Assembly: GCF_021412625.1 (NCBI RefSeq)
Contig: NZ_JAKCFI010000003.1
Coordinates: forward strand, 434,001 to 498,000
Direction of reading: 5' to 3'
DNA: 64,000 nt
Origin: Myxococcus stipitatus
GTDB lineage: Bacteria; Myxococcota; Myxococcia; Myxococcales; Myxococcaceae
This document shows positions 33,179 to 42,476 of this stretch, in pieces. The stretch's first letter is position 1, and every line of letters starts with the position of its first letter. Position numbers and translations under genes: made by a program. A model generated the notes under the pieces. The model had not been told where the DNA came from, did not search any database, and saw only the letters and a list, made by a program, of their open reading frames with translations.

Positions 33179-35126
33179 GCCCAAGGTGCTGACCATCGAG
33201 CTGGGGCGGGTGGAGAAGCTGGACCAGCCGACCGCGTTCGAGGAGAAGCGGCAGTCGTATTTCGCGCGGGGGCCCTATGGAAAGCTGAGCGCGGCGCCGT
33301 TCCCGTGGGACGAGGTGGCCGAGCTGCGAGACGCGTTCCGCGAGGAGGAGCCACCGGCGGCCGCGCGGAGGAAGATGGGGGCGCTGCTGCTCCGCTTCCT
33401 GCGGGACGTGCTCAAGGGGACCACGGGGTGGGGCGCGTATGAGTCCGCGTTGCTCGCCTCGGACGGGACGTCCGCGCCCTGCCTGCTGCGCTTCCGGTTC
33501 AGCGCGAGCGAGCTGTTCAGCCTGCCGTGGGCGGTGCTGGAGCTCGACCGCAACCGGAGCCTGGGCTCCATCCGGCCATATCCCGTCCAGTTCGAGTGGG
33601 CCAGCAACCACCCCGCGCCCGCGATGGCGGCGCGCTCGGGGCGCGTGTTGTTCGCCTGGGCAGAACCGGTGGGGACAGACCCCGTCGACGTGGATGCGCA
33701 CCTGGAGGCGCTGGAGGAGGCGGGCTTCGGCTTCGACCGGGAGCGGGACGTCCTGGAAGACGTCGACGTGGAGTCCCTGCGCGAGACCCTCCAGCGGGCT
33801 CGCGACGAAGGACGACCCTTCCAGGTCCTCCACCTCCTGTGTCACGGGAGCGAGGAGTCCGGGATGTTCGGACTGGTGTGGAACGCGTCCCGCGGGTCGA
33901 GCGCGCCCGAGGTCGTCGTGGGGGACCGGATCCGCGATGTCCTGGCTCCTTTCAAGGAAGACCTCCAGGTCGTCGTCCTCAGCGCTTGTCATGGAGGAGA
34001 CCCAGGACGCCCGGGGACCACGTTCGGTGGCGTGGCGCATGACATCCACAAGATGGGGTTCCCGGGTGTCATCGCCTCGCTGATGCCGCTGTCCGTGGAT
34101 GGTTCGGTCCTGATGACCCGCGCGTTCCATGAAGCCTTCGGCGCGCGAGGGGCCTCCATCCGCGAGGCCTATCAGGCCGCTCACGCGGCGCTGCCGCTCG
34201 ACACGTCGGACTGGGCCTCCCTCCAGCTCTTCATGCCCGCGCCTTCCGAGGACGTGCCCGCCCGGGGGGAGCGCATCGTGTTCGACCCCGACCGGCCTCC
34301 CAGGCTGCCGGACGAGATCGCCGTCGCCTACGAGGTGAACTTCAACGTGCCGGAGGGGCAGGTCGCGGAGGCGTTGAAGGGACACGCGCCTCCGGCCATT
34401 CCCACCGTGGTCCTCCATCCGCTCCGCGAGGCCGCCGTGGGACTGCCGCGCACGCAGAGCGAGTGGCGACGCGCGCTCGGACAGGCGGAGCGGCTCGTGG
34501 CCGCGATGGGGCCTCAGGTCAGTCGCGTGCATCTGCTGGGACGCGCGCCCCTGCCTCTCATGTTCCATCTGGGGTGGTTGCTCAAGCGCGTGCGCGTCTT
34601 CACGTACCAGTTCTCCAAGTCGGGACGTGACGGCATGTGGCCCTGCTTCCACGACTCCAACGAGGTCGTCGACGCTGACGAGCCCTTCTTCGCGCCCTAT
34701 GTCCTGCCCGACGCGCGAGCGTGTGTCGCCGCGGGGAATCGCATGGTGATGACGATCGAGGTCCAACCGTTCATCGCGGATTCGGACCTGTCGCGCTGGT
34801 TGGGGGCGGACCCGCCGATTCCGGTGATGCGTCTGCAGATGGCGCGGCCGCCCTCCGAGACAGCGCTCCGGCGGGAGAGGGATTCGGCCCGGGCCCTGGC
34901 GGAGTTTTCCAAGGTCCTGGAACGCATCCATGTCGACCTCCGGACGGAGGTGCGGGAGATCTCCCTGCTCCTGGCCTGTCCCGCCAGCCTCGCGGCGGTG
35001 CTCGGCGGTGCCTACAGCCCGATGGCGCGCGCCACCATCAAGCTCTTCAACTTCAGCCCTGGCGAGGGTTACACCGAGGTCCCGTGGTCAGGAGGTGTCC
35101 CTCCCCGAGCCACGAGCGGCAGCTGA
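33171..35126 (+). CDS. CBASS effector: CHAT protease fused to a SAVED sensor domain
   Basis: A 651-residue two-domain effector. The CHAT (caspase-like) protease spans about 105-355: FRFSASELFSLPWAVLELD marks its start. The His is 225 in LHLLCHGSEE and the Cys is 273 in VVLSACHGGD, both in the expected strands. The C-terminal SAVED domain (about 385-630) shows the usual blocks HLLGRAPLPLMFHLGWLL and SLLLACPASLAAVLGG followed by IKLFNF. SAVED binds cyclic oligonucleotides made by the CD-NTase; binding should oligomerise or unlock the protease to cut host proteins. The ATG at 33171 has GGAGG 9 bases upstream. No transmembrane helix, nuclease or TIR domain is present. The protein substrate is unknown. 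Confidence 0.85.
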   Translation: MAEPKVLTIELGRVEKLDQPTAFEEKRQSYFARGPYGKLSAAPFPWDEVAELRDAFREEEPPAAARRKMGALLLRFLRDVLKGTTGWGAYESALLASDGTSAPCLLRFRFSASELFSLPWAVLELDRNRSLGSIRPYPVQFEWASNHPAPAMAARSGRVLFAWAEPVGTDPVDVDAHLEALEEAGFGFDRERDVLEDVDVESLRETLQRARDEGRPFQVLHLLCHGSEESGMFGLVWNASRGSSAPEVVVGDRIRDVLAPFKEDLQVVVLSACHGGDPGRPGTTFGGVAHDIHKMGFPGVIASLMPLSVDGSVLMTRAFHEAFGARGASIREAYQAAHAALPLDTSDWASLQLFMPAPSEDVPARGERIVFDPDRPPRLPDEIAVAYEVNFNVPEGQVAEALKGHAPPAIPTVVLHPLREAAVGLPRTQSEWRRALGQAERLVAAMGPQVSRVHLLGRAPLPLMFHLGWLLKRVRVFTYQFSKSGRDGMWPCFHDSNEVVDADEPFFAPYVLPDARACVAAGNRMVMTIEVQPFIADSDLSRWLGADPPIPVMRLQMARPPSETALRRERDSARALAEFSKVLERIHVDLRTEVREISLLLACPASLAAVLGGAYSPMARATIKLFNFSPGEGYTEVPWSGGVPPRATSGS

Positions 35127-35343
35127 CCCGCATGCCGCCGCGCGGCGAGACAGGGCCGGACCCTTGAGGGTGAGTCTCCGAAGGAGTGTGGGTGTCATCC
35201 GCTCGACGCGCGGCTGCCTCGGGGGACATGAGGTGCGCGTGCGCGATGCAGGCGAGCATGCGGGAAGGCGTGGCCCGTTGTTTTGGGGCGCGGACGCTTG
35301 CCTGTATCGTGGGCGTCCGAACCATCGCCAGGAGAACCTCCCC

Positions 35344-37956
35344 ATGACTCGAGCGGACACGCTGCGTCTGGCCTTGCTCACCGGAGCGCTGGCGGTGGTT
35401 GCCGGATGTCATCTCGATGACTCGCTCCCCGCGGGCGCGGACCCCTCGGGGTCGCTGCGGGTGGTGGCGGTGCTTCCCCGCTCGTTGCCTCCGGAGTCGA
35501 CGGTGGCCGTGGAGGGCAGCTTCACGGCGACGGGCGGCGAGGCCCATCCCTTGTCCCTGACGGAGTCCACTGTCGCCGGTGAGTCGTGGCAGCTGCTCGC
35601 GCGGGGCCTCTCCGCGGGAGAGGGCGGGACGCTGCGCGTGCGCGCGGCCGGCGAGGGCGGTGGGACGCTGGGGGAGGTGGTGGTATCGGACGTGGTGCTC
35701 CTGGACCACCACCCCGCGCTCGTCGTGGTCGTGCCCCATCCCGCGCCGCCGACCGAGGGCCCCGCGTCGCCCTTCATCGACGCGGTCGTGGCGCCCCGCG
35801 CCGCCGTGCCACCGGGCGAGTCGATGAAGCTGCGCGTGCAGGCGCGCGCGCCGGAGGCGGGCGTGACGCTGAGCTACGCCTGGAGCGCCTCGGCCGGTAC
35901 GTTCGAGGAGGCCACCTCCGCCGCTCCGGAGTGGACCGCGCCCCAGAAGCGGGGCCCGGTGACGTTCACGGTGCGGGTCTCGGACCCGGGTGGCGCGACG
36001 AGCACGCTGGAGTTCGGCGTGAACGTGGAGGTGGGCGGAGGCTGGGGATTGGACTTGCCCGCGACGCTCAACCGCGCGCCGCTCGTGCCCGAGGTCGGCG
36101 CGGGCCCCACCGAGCAGGCCCGCCCCGGCGAACCCCTGGCCATCCAGGCGGTGGGCCTCGACGAGGACTCCGATTCGCTCACCTTCGCGTGGTCCGCCAC
36201 GTGTGAAGGCACCTTCGCGGACGCGAACGCCGCGCAGACCACCTTCACGCCGACCTCGCTCCCCACCGGGGCGTGCGACAACTGCCGCCTGTCCGTGGTC
36301 GTGCGCGACAGCCAGGGCGCGCACATGGAGCGCTCGGTGGACGTGTGCGTGCGCACCGTCCTCCCGCCCGAAATCACCGCCACGTCGCAGTCCGCCACGA
36401 GCGCGTCGTCGGCGGAGCTGGTGAAGCTGTCGGTCTCCGCGAAGGACCCCTACGGCGAGCCGCTCACCTTCGCCTGGACGACGAACCTGGGCCTGCTGAG
36501 CCGCGGCTCCCGCGAAGGGGACACCAGCCTCGTGGAATGGACCGAGCTGTCCTGCATCCCCGCCGACGCGGAGCCCACCATCACCGTGACGGTGCGCAAC
36601 GCCTCCGGGTTGACGGCGACGCACGCCTTCCCCGTGACGTGGGCGAGCACACGGTGTGGCGAGCACCCGCCCTGCTCGATGTCGCTGGCGTCAGAGCGGG
36701 TGACGTTGACGGCGGACTGCACGACGGAGCAGACGGTGCGCATCCCGGATGGGTTCACGTTCGATGGAGATGGGCACACGCTCACGGCGGTGGACCCACG
36801 CGAGGGCCACTTCACCGGCGCGGTGCTGACGAACCAGGGGCTGACGGCGCACGTCGTCGACGTGAAGGTGACGGCGCGCGGCCTCGCGGAGCAGGTCTGT
36901 GACGCGGGCGCCGCGCGGCTGCGTGGAATCCTCTTCGAGGGCGCGACGGGCTCCATCGTCGACAGCGAGGTGGTGGACATCCACCAGAAGGAGGGCCAGG
37001 GCGCTTGTCAGGAGGGCGTGGCCATCGACGTGCGCGCGGCGGCTGGCGCCACCCTGACCCCGAGCGTCGACATCCGGAACAACCGCGTGACCGGCTTCCA
37101 GAAGGCGGGCATCACGGCCGTCGGACAGGTGCTGGTGAACGTCGAGGGCAACCTCGTCGATGGCGGCGGCCAGGTCGCCACCGTCGCGCGCAATGGCATC
37201 CAGTTCAGCTCCGGCGCCACCGGGCGCGTCGTGGGGAACGAGGTGCGGGGGCACGCGTACACCGGGCCGGACTGGACGTCCGCGGGCATCCTGGTCGCGG
37301 GCGGACCGCTCTACGGCACCCCGCTGTGCGAGGACATCGTCATCCGGGGCAACACCCTGGCGGACAACGACGTGGGCATCGACCTGGCCCAGTCGGACGC
37401 GGACGGGAGCCCGCTGGACGCCTCCACGAACATCGAGGTGGTGGACAACACGCTGACGCACGCGAGGGCGGTGAAGCTGGGGCATCCGTATCAGGCGGGC
37501 ATCTCCGACCTGGGCGGCGCCAACCGCATCAGCCAGAACCGGTTCGACGGGCCGGGGTACTCGCGGGCGACGCAGCCGGGCGTGACCTTCGACGTGGACG
37601 TCGAGGCGGCGTCCGCGTCGCGGCTGGCCTTCCTCTCACCGAAGCTCGACGCGCGGGTGGGGGAGTGCTCGGCGGCGCTCGTGGTGCAGAGCCAGGACGG
37701 CGTGGGCAACCTGTCCGCGCTGGCCTCTCCCGCGCTGCGCGTCGAGGCGATGGGCTCCGCCACCGCGGACCTGACCCTGTATCGGGATGCGACGTGCGGT
37801 GACGCGATACCGCGAGACGCGGCGGGCTGGTCGCTCGCCCTGACGGCGCCCCAGCACGAGGCCGTGTTCTATTTCCGCGCGAGCCAGCCTGGGGCGGTGA
37901 TGCTCACCGTGACGGGCGACGGCGTGTCCACGAACCAGGAGCACACCGTCCGCTGA
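35344..37956 (+). CDS. Lipoprotein with Ig-like domains and a C-terminal right-handed beta-helix
   Basis: An 870-residue lipoprotein: signal peptide then lipobox VAGC at about residue 22. The start at 35344 has CAGGAGAA upstream. Residues 130-460 contain three PKD/Ig-like sandwiches (for example VTLSYAWSASAGTFEEA and PLTFAWTTNLGLLSR). Residues 480-800 are repeated N-x-x-x-G strands such as IRNNRVTGFQKAGITAVG, typical of parallel beta-helix (pectate-lyase-like) folds. Catalytic residues of a lyase are not evident, so adhesion or polysaccharide binding is equally likely. It lies 217 bp after the CBASS pair, with its own likely promoter, and seems unrelated to it. Confidence 0.8.
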   Translation: MTRADTLRLALLTGALAVVAGCHLDDSLPAGADPSGSLRVVAVLPRSLPPESTVAVEGSFTATGGEAHPLSLTESTVAGESWQLLARGLSAGEGGTLRVRAAGEGGGTLGEVVVSDVVLLDHHPALVVVVPHPAPPTEGPASPFIDAVVAPRAAVPPGESMKLRVQARAPEAGVTLSYAWSASAGTFEEATSAAPEWTAPQKRGPVTFTVRVSDPGGATSTLEFGVNVEVGGGWGLDLPATLNRAPLVPEVGAGPTEQARPGEPLAIQAVGLDEDSDSLTFAWSATCEGTFADANAAQTTFTPTSLPTGACDNCRLSVVVRDSQGAHMERSVDVCVRTVLPPEITATSQSATSASSAELVKLSVSAKDPYGEPLTFAWTTNLGLLSRGSREGDTSLVEWTELSCIPADAEPTITVTVRNASGLTATHAFPVTWASTRCGEHPPCSMSLASERVTLTADCTTEQTVRIPDGFTFDGDGHTLTAVDPREGHFTGAVLTNQGLTAHVVDVKVTARGLAEQVCDAGAARLRGILFEGATGSIVDSEVVDIHQKEGQGACQEGVAIDVRAAAGATLTPSVDIRNNRVTGFQKAGITAVGQVLVNVEGNLVDGGGQVATVARNGIQFSSGATGRVVGNEVRGHAYTGPDWTSAGILVAGGPLYGTPLCEDIVIRGNTLADNDVGIDLAQSDADGSPLDASTNIEVVDNTLTHARAVKLGHPYQAGISDLGGANRISQNRFDGPGYSRATQPGVTFDVDVEAASASRLAFLSPKLDARVGECSAALVVQSQDGVGNLSALASPALRVEAMGSATADLTLYRDATCGDAIPRDAAGWSLALTAPQHEAVFYFRASQPGAVMLTVTGDGVSTNQEHTVR

Positions 37957-37965
37957 CGGCCCGCC

Positions 37966-38862
37966 TCAGTTGGCGGCCCGCCGCGCCGTCAGGTGCGCCT
38001 CGAGCCGGTCGAAGTTCTGCTGGTTCGCCTCCTCGACGAACCCGCGCACCTTCCCGAACTCCTCCTCCGATTCGAAGCGCATGCTCCACGTCACGCGCGT
38101 CCGCTCCCCCACCGCCGCGAAGTCGATGCGCATCTCGAACTGGTGTGACTGCTGGTGGTGGCGGAGGACGAGCCGCTCGCCGGGGACGACCTCGACGAAC
38201 TCCTTGTCCATCGCGTAGCGCGTGCCGTCGGGCGCGACCATGTCGAAGCGCCACGCGCCCCCGGGCCGCGGGTCGAAGACGTGGAACGTGTTGATGGAGC
38301 CCTTCGGCCCCCACCAGTGCGCCAGCTGCACGGGGTCGATGAAGGCGCGGTACACCCCGTCGAGAGGCGCGTCGACGACCCGCTCGGAGAGCACCTCGCG
38401 CGGTCGCTCCAGCACCCCCGCCATCCGGTCGAAGTGCGCCGCCGTCCCGCCCTCCCGCGAGCGCGTGCCGTCCTGCCCGTCCAGGAACGCCGCCTGCTCC
38501 GTGAAGCGCATGCGCGTGCCCGTGCGCGTGGCGATGAACTCCACCGTGGCCAGCGACACCGACAGGTGTGTACCGCCCACGTGCATGTCATAGGCATACA
38601 CGAGCCGCTCGTCGGGCTGGATGTCGTGGTAGCGCGCGGTGAAGACGGTGGAAGGACCGCCCGTGAGCTGACCGTGGAGCAGCTCCCGGCCGCCCACGCG
38701 GAAGTCCAGCTCGCGGGCCACCAGCGTCCACCGCTCCGGCGGACCGATGAACCACCGCGCCTTCATCTCCGCGTCCGCCCACGCGGCGAAGACGCGCGAT
38801 GGCGGCACGCGGTACTCGCGGTCGAGGGTGAATGAGCCGTGGATGACGGGGTGACGCTTCAT
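37966..38862 (-). CDS. Tandem SRPBCC (AHSA1-like) protein
   Basis: A 298-residue protein with two START-like ligand-binding domains of the Activator-of-Hsp90 type. The first begins GSFTLDREYRVPPSRVFAAW, and the second around VVDAPLDGVYRAFIDPVQLA, followed by HWWGPKGS. Single-domain versions are common; the fused double is less so. The start at 38862 overlaps the stop of the ArsR regulator (ATGA), the standard pairing in which ArsR controls an SRPBCC gene. The ligand is probably a hydrophobic small molecule, unknown here. Confidence 0.88.
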   Translation of the reverse strand: MKRHPVIHGSFTLDREYRVPPSRVFAAWADAEMKARWFIGPPERWTLVARELDFRVGGRELLHGQLTGGPSTVFTARYHDIQPDERLVYAYDMHVGGTHLSVSLATVEFIATRTGTRMRFTEQAAFLDGQDGTRSREGGTAAHFDRMAGVLERPREVLSERVVDAPLDGVYRAFIDPVQLAHWWGPKGSINTFHVFDPRPGGAWRFDMVAPDGTRYAMDKEFVEVVPGERLVLRHHQQSHQFEMRIDFAAVGERTRVTWSMRFESEEEFGKVRGFVEEANQQNFDRLEAHLTARRAAN

Positions 38863-39221
38863 GGTCTGTCCTTCCTTCGTCGCGAGGGACCCGGCGGCGC
38901 CTCCGCCTCCTCGAGGAGCTGTCCCAGCCGGTCGAAGCTCCGCTCCCACAGGCCGCGGCGGTCCGAAAGCCACGCCTCGGCCACGCGCAGCCCCTCCGAC
39001 TGGAGCTGGCACGAGCGCACCCGGCCCACCTTCTCCGTGCGCACCAGCCCGCTCTCCTCCAACACCTGGAGGTGCTGCACCACCGCCGCCAACGTGATGT
39101 CGAGCGGCTTCGCCAGCTCACTGACCGACAGCGCACCCCGACTCAGCCGCTCGATGATGGCTCGCCGGTTGGCGTCCCCCAGCGCATGGAAGACGCGGTC
39201 CACCGAGTCACTGTTCAGCAT
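38859..39221 (-). CDS. ArsR-family winged-helix repressor
   Basis: A 120-residue DNA-binding protein. The winged HTH reads RVFHALGDANRRAIIERLS, then LSVSELAKPLDITLAAVVQH and LEESGLVRTEKVGR. No Cys metal site is present, so it is not a metal sensor; it belongs to the metal-free group linked to AHSA1 genes. It is first in a two-gene operon with the SRPBCC gene (4-bp overlap) and probably represses it and itself. A short inverted repeat just upstream (39253-39268) is a fitting operator. Confidence 0.88.
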   Translation of the reverse strand: MLNSDSVDRVFHALGDANRRAIIERLSRGALSVSELAKPLDITLAAVVQHLQVLEESGLVRTEKVGRVRSCQLQSEGLRVAEAWLSDRRGLWERSFDRLGQLLEEAEAPPGPSRRRKDRP

Positions 39222-39252
39222 GGCCTCGAGTATGGGAATGGCGTCGCAATTG

Positions 39253-39268
39253 TCAAGTCGTGGCTTGA
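39253..39268. promoter_or_regulatory. Candidate ArsR operator (inverted repeat)
   Basis: TCAAG-TCGTGG-CTTGA (39253-39268) has 5-bp perfect arms and lies in an AT-richer stretch 31 bp upstream of the arsR start, between it and the divergent gene at 39338. The position and symmetry suit autoregulation; the length is short, so this is a suggestion. Confidence 0.4.
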
Positions 39269-39337
39269 GTGTTGGCGGACGATGGAGAGAGGGGGCGTCT
39301 TCGTGGGGTGAAGGTGAATCCCCTACGCTTGCGGGCC

Positions 39338-40831
39338 GTGAACGAAATCCTGGACGAGCTGCTGGGGCGCGCGGCGGACTCCTTCGCGCGTCATGAGGAG
39401 GACGCGGCGCTCGAGCACCTGCTCGAGGCCTGGCGCGAGGCCCGCGCGGAGCCCGTCATCGCGCTCGTCCAGCGGCTGTCGGACCGGTTGGGCCAGAGCC
39501 TCACGCCGCTCGATATCGGCTCGTCCTGGGAGACGCAGCTCGAGCGGCGCCATCCCATGGACCTGCCGAGGATGCTGGTGTCGCTGCTGGAGTTCGCGTC
39601 GCGCTCCAACTGGCGGGAGACGAGCAAGCGACTGGAGAAGCTGCGGCAGTGGCCCGCGGACCCGCGCTTCGTGCCGGTGTTGGCGTCCATCTCGCGGATG
39701 CCGGTGGTGGACGACTTCCGCGTGCTGGCGGCGTTCTGCGACGTGTTCATGCACGTGGGGCCGCCGTACGACGTGCAACCGCTGCGGGCGCTGAAGGTCC
39801 GGTTGCCGCCGGTGTTGTCCTTCGTGACGCGGCAGCTCGACCGGGTCATCCGGCTGGGCGCGGCCTGGGTGCCGCCGGTGCTCGGCGCGGAGTCCGTGGC
39901 GCTGTGCGAGGCGCTGCGCGACGCCATCGAGGCGCGGGCCGGACAGGAGCGCCAGGACGCGGGCACGCGAGAGGGCTTGCTGGCCCGCGTCTACGCCGCG
40001 CCGGAGGACGACAGCGCGCGGATGGTGCTGGCGGACCAGCTGCTCGGGCTGGGAGACCCACTGGGTGAGTTCATCATGCTCCAGTACGCGTCGGAGCCGG
40101 ACACGCCGCGCATCGCGCGGCTGCTCGCGATGCACCGGGTGAAGTGGGAGGCGCCGCTGGGGCGGGTCATCGAGCGGGGCCGCACGCGCTTCGAGCGGGG
40201 GTTCCCCGTGGCGGTGAGGATGACGGCGGATGACCCGGGCTCGCGGCCGCCGGAGCCGGGGCCCGCCTGGGGCACGGTGCGGGAGGTGGACTGGAACCCG
40301 CTCATCGGCACCTGGGACGACCTGGTCGAGCGGTGGAGCGTGTGGCTGCGGCATCCGAACCTGCGCTACGTGACGCGGCTGCGCCACGTGCCGGCCGTGC
40401 TGGCCAGCCGGCTGGGCGGACTGGCGCTCCCCGTCCAGCGGCTGGAGATGGGTGGGGACCTGCTGCGCACCGCGCCCGGGGTGTTCGACACGCTCGCGGT
40501 GCTGCCTCACCTGAAGTGGGTGGAGCTGCCGGAGGCGGTGCCCAGCGACGTGGCGCTGTGCGCGAGCTCCCCGCTGGCCGCGCGGCTGGAGCGCTTCGAG
40601 GCGGCGAGGGACGGCGCGTGGAAGGTGGAGGTGTCCCGCACGGCGGAGGTGCCCGTGAGGGCCACGCTGATGAGCGAGCGCCACGTGGACGCGCTCGCCA
40701 CCGTCCTGCGCGCGGCCGCGCGGTTCAACACGTATGGACTCCGGCTGAGCTGTGCCCGGAAGCTCGACGCGGAGGCGGAGGGGCGGCTGCGGAGCGCGGC
40801 GGAGGAGTACGCGCGCGTGGATTGGGAGTGA
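39338..40831 (+). CDS. TIGR02996-type myxobacterial paralogue 1
   Basis: A 497-residue cytosolic protein. The central motif AAPEDDSARMVLADQLLGLG followed by DPLGEFIMLQ is the TIGR02996 domain, found in large families in myxobacteria and planctomycetes. The N-terminus is helical; the C-terminus contains strand and helix repeats with LALPVQRLEMGGDLL and LPHLKWVELPE, resembling Leu-rich repeats. I chose the GTG at 39338 because the downstream paralogue begins at an aligned GTG and both have CTACGCT just upstream. Function is unknown; these genes often lie in tandem. Confidence 0.75.
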   Translation: MNEILDELLGRAADSFARHEEDAALEHLLEAWREARAEPVIALVQRLSDRLGQSLTPLDIGSSWETQLERRHPMDLPRMLVSLLEFASRSNWRETSKRLEKLRQWPADPRFVPVLASISRMPVVDDFRVLAAFCDVFMHVGPPYDVQPLRALKVRLPPVLSFVTRQLDRVIRLGAAWVPPVLGAESVALCEALRDAIEARAGQERQDAGTREGLLARVYAAPEDDSARMVLADQLLGLGDPLGEFIMLQYASEPDTPRIARLLAMHRVKWEAPLGRVIERGRTRFERGFPVAVRMTADDPGSRPPEPGPAWGTVREVDWNPLIGTWDDLVERWSVWLRHPNLRYVTRLRHVPAVLASRLGGLALPVQRLEMGGDLLRTAPGVFDTLAVLPHLKWVELPEAVPSDVALCASSPLAARLERFEAARDGAWKVEVSRTAEVPVRATLMSERHVDALATVLRAAARFNTYGLRLSCARKLDAEAEGRLRSAAEEYARVDWE

Positions 40832-40870
40832 GGCCGCGTCGGGGGGCGTGAACTCCGCTACGCTCGAGGG

Positions 40871-42409
40871 GTGAGCCAGGTCCTGAGCGGGCTGTTGGAG
40901 CGTGTCGAGGATGCCTTCGCGCGGCGGCGCGAGGAGGCCGCCCTGGAGGGGCTGCTGGACGCGTGGCGCGAGACCCACGCCCGGGAGCTCGTCGCGCTCG
41001 TCGAGAAGCTCACCGCGCGGCTCGTCGAGGGGCTCTCGCCGCTCATGATGGCGGCCGTTTCCCAGTACCGCTTCCGCCCCCATCCCCTGGACACCCCGCG
41101 GTTGCTCGCGGGGTTCGTCGAGGAGGCGCGGGTGCTCTCGCCGGAGTACCTGGCGCGACACCTGGGGACGCTCCAGCAATGGCCCCGCGACCCGCGTGTC
41201 CTCCCCGTGCTGCTCGAGGTGGCCCGCCTGCCCACGGCCCGGCAGGCGCGGGTCGCGAAGGGCCTGTGTGACGCGGTGGCGAGCATCGGCGTGCTCTACG
41301 ACGCGACACCGCTGCGGAGCCTGCGCGAGGAGCTCCTCCCGTCCCAGCCGCTCCTGGCCGAACGCCTCGAGGAGGTCATCCACCTGGGCCTCTCCCGGGT
41401 GCCTCCCGCGCTGGCGCCGGAGGTCCAGGCGCGCTGCGCCGCGCTGGGCGCGGCCATCGACTCGCGCATCGCCGACGAACGGAGGGGCGCGGCCCTGCGC
41501 GAGGAGTTGCTGGCGCGCGTCCGCGAAGCGCCGGAGGACGACGAGGCGCGGAGGGTCCTGGCGGATCAACTCCTCACGCTGGAGGACCCGCTCGGGGAGT
41601 TCATCTCCCTCCAGTGCGCGGAGCAGCCCGACGAGGCGCGCCTCTCCGAGCTGCTCGCGGCGCACCAGGTCCGTTGGGAGGCGCCCCTGGGGTTCCTCGT
41701 CGCGCGAGGGGGCACGCGCTTCGAGCGGGGCTTTCCCGTGGCCGTGCAGATGCAGGGCAACCCCTCGCGGCTGCCCCTGCCCGAGCCCGGGCCCGCCTGG
41801 AAGACGGTGGAGGAGGTCGACTGGAGCGCGGGCTTCCTCTGGGATGATTGGGAGGAACCCCTGCACCAGGATTGGGGGCAGTGGCTCTCCCATCCCCACC
41901 TGCGGCGGGTGACGTCGCTGCGCCGCGTGTCCGCGCAGCTCGTGAGGGCGCTGGAGGGTTGGTCGCTGCCGGTGCGGCACCTGGAGCTGACCGGCGGGGT
42001 GCACACCGAGCGGGCGGAGGTGGTGCGGGCCCTGTCGACCTTGCCGTCGCTGTCGTCCCTCCGCCTGGAGAGCGGCGCTCCCGCGGACCTCGAGCTGTTC
42101 GCGCGGTCACCGCTCGCGCCCCGGTTGGAGCGCTTCGAGATGACCCATTTCACGGAGGGCTCGTTCGGGTTCTTCAAGTCGTCGGCGCGCCCGGATTGGA
42201 CCCTCGCGGTGAGTCCCCTGGCGCGCGGCCCCGTCGAGTTCGTCCTGACGCCCCGGCTCCGGACCGAACCCCTCGTGGAGGCCATCCGCGCGGCGACGGG
42301 TTTCGGTTGTCCGGAGCTGCGCCTGGGAGGCGCGAGCGCGCTCTCCGCCCGCGCCAACGAGCGCCTGCGCGAGGCCGTCTCCGGCTACGAGCGGGTCCGC
42401 TGGGAGTAG
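40871..42409 (+). CDS. TIGR02996-type myxobacterial paralogue 2
   Basis: A 512-residue paralogue of the preceding gene, 39 bp downstream, same strand. The domain reads REAPEDDEARRVLADQLLTL followed by DPLGEFISLQ. The starts align (LSGLLERVEDAFARRREEAA against LDELLGRAADSFARHEEDAA), indicating a tandem duplication with strong divergence. It also starts with GTG. The C-terminal repeats LEGWSLPVRHLELTG and LSTLPSLSSLRLE are Leu-rich-repeat-like. No enzyme motif. The two probably share a transcript. Confidence 0.75.
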   Translation: MSQVLSGLLERVEDAFARRREEAALEGLLDAWRETHARELVALVEKLTARLVEGLSPLMMAAVSQYRFRPHPLDTPRLLAGFVEEARVLSPEYLARHLGTLQQWPRDPRVLPVLLEVARLPTARQARVAKGLCDAVASIGVLYDATPLRSLREELLPSQPLLAERLEEVIHLGLSRVPPALAPEVQARCAALGAAIDSRIADERRGAALREELLARVREAPEDDEARRVLADQLLTLEDPLGEFISLQCAEQPDEARLSELLAAHQVRWEAPLGFLVARGGTRFERGFPVAVQMQGNPSRLPLPEPGPAWKTVEEVDWSAGFLWDDWEEPLHQDWGQWLSHPHLRRVTSLRRVSAQLVRALEGWSLPVRHLELTGGVHTERAEVVRALSTLPSLSSLRLESGAPADLELFARSPLAPRLERFEMTHFTEGSFGFFKSSARPDWTLAVSPLARGPVEFVLTPRLRTEPLVEAIRAATGFGCPELRLGGASALSARANERLREAVSGYERVRWE

Positions 42410-42417
42410 GAGGACGC

Positions 42418-42431
42418 CTCATTCAGGACGC
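42418..42431. repeat. 14-bp direct repeat CTCATTCAGGACGC, left copy
   Basis: CTCATTCAGGACGC occurs here, again exactly at 43423-43436, and inverted in shortened form (GCGTCCTGAATCA) at 43608-43620 over the nhaA stop. The two direct copies bracket the propeller-like gene. They might mark an insertion or be shared transcription-end sequences. Confidence 0.5.
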
Positions 42432-42476
42432 TTGGTGTTCACGTGGAGCGGTGGGATATTCACCCGCCGAGAATTC

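Noticed and set aside
32282-35126. Type III CRISPR-associated origin for the SAVED-CHAT protein
   Set aside because: No cas10, other cas genes or repeats in the window; it is coupled to a CD-NTase, so CBASS is the better reading.
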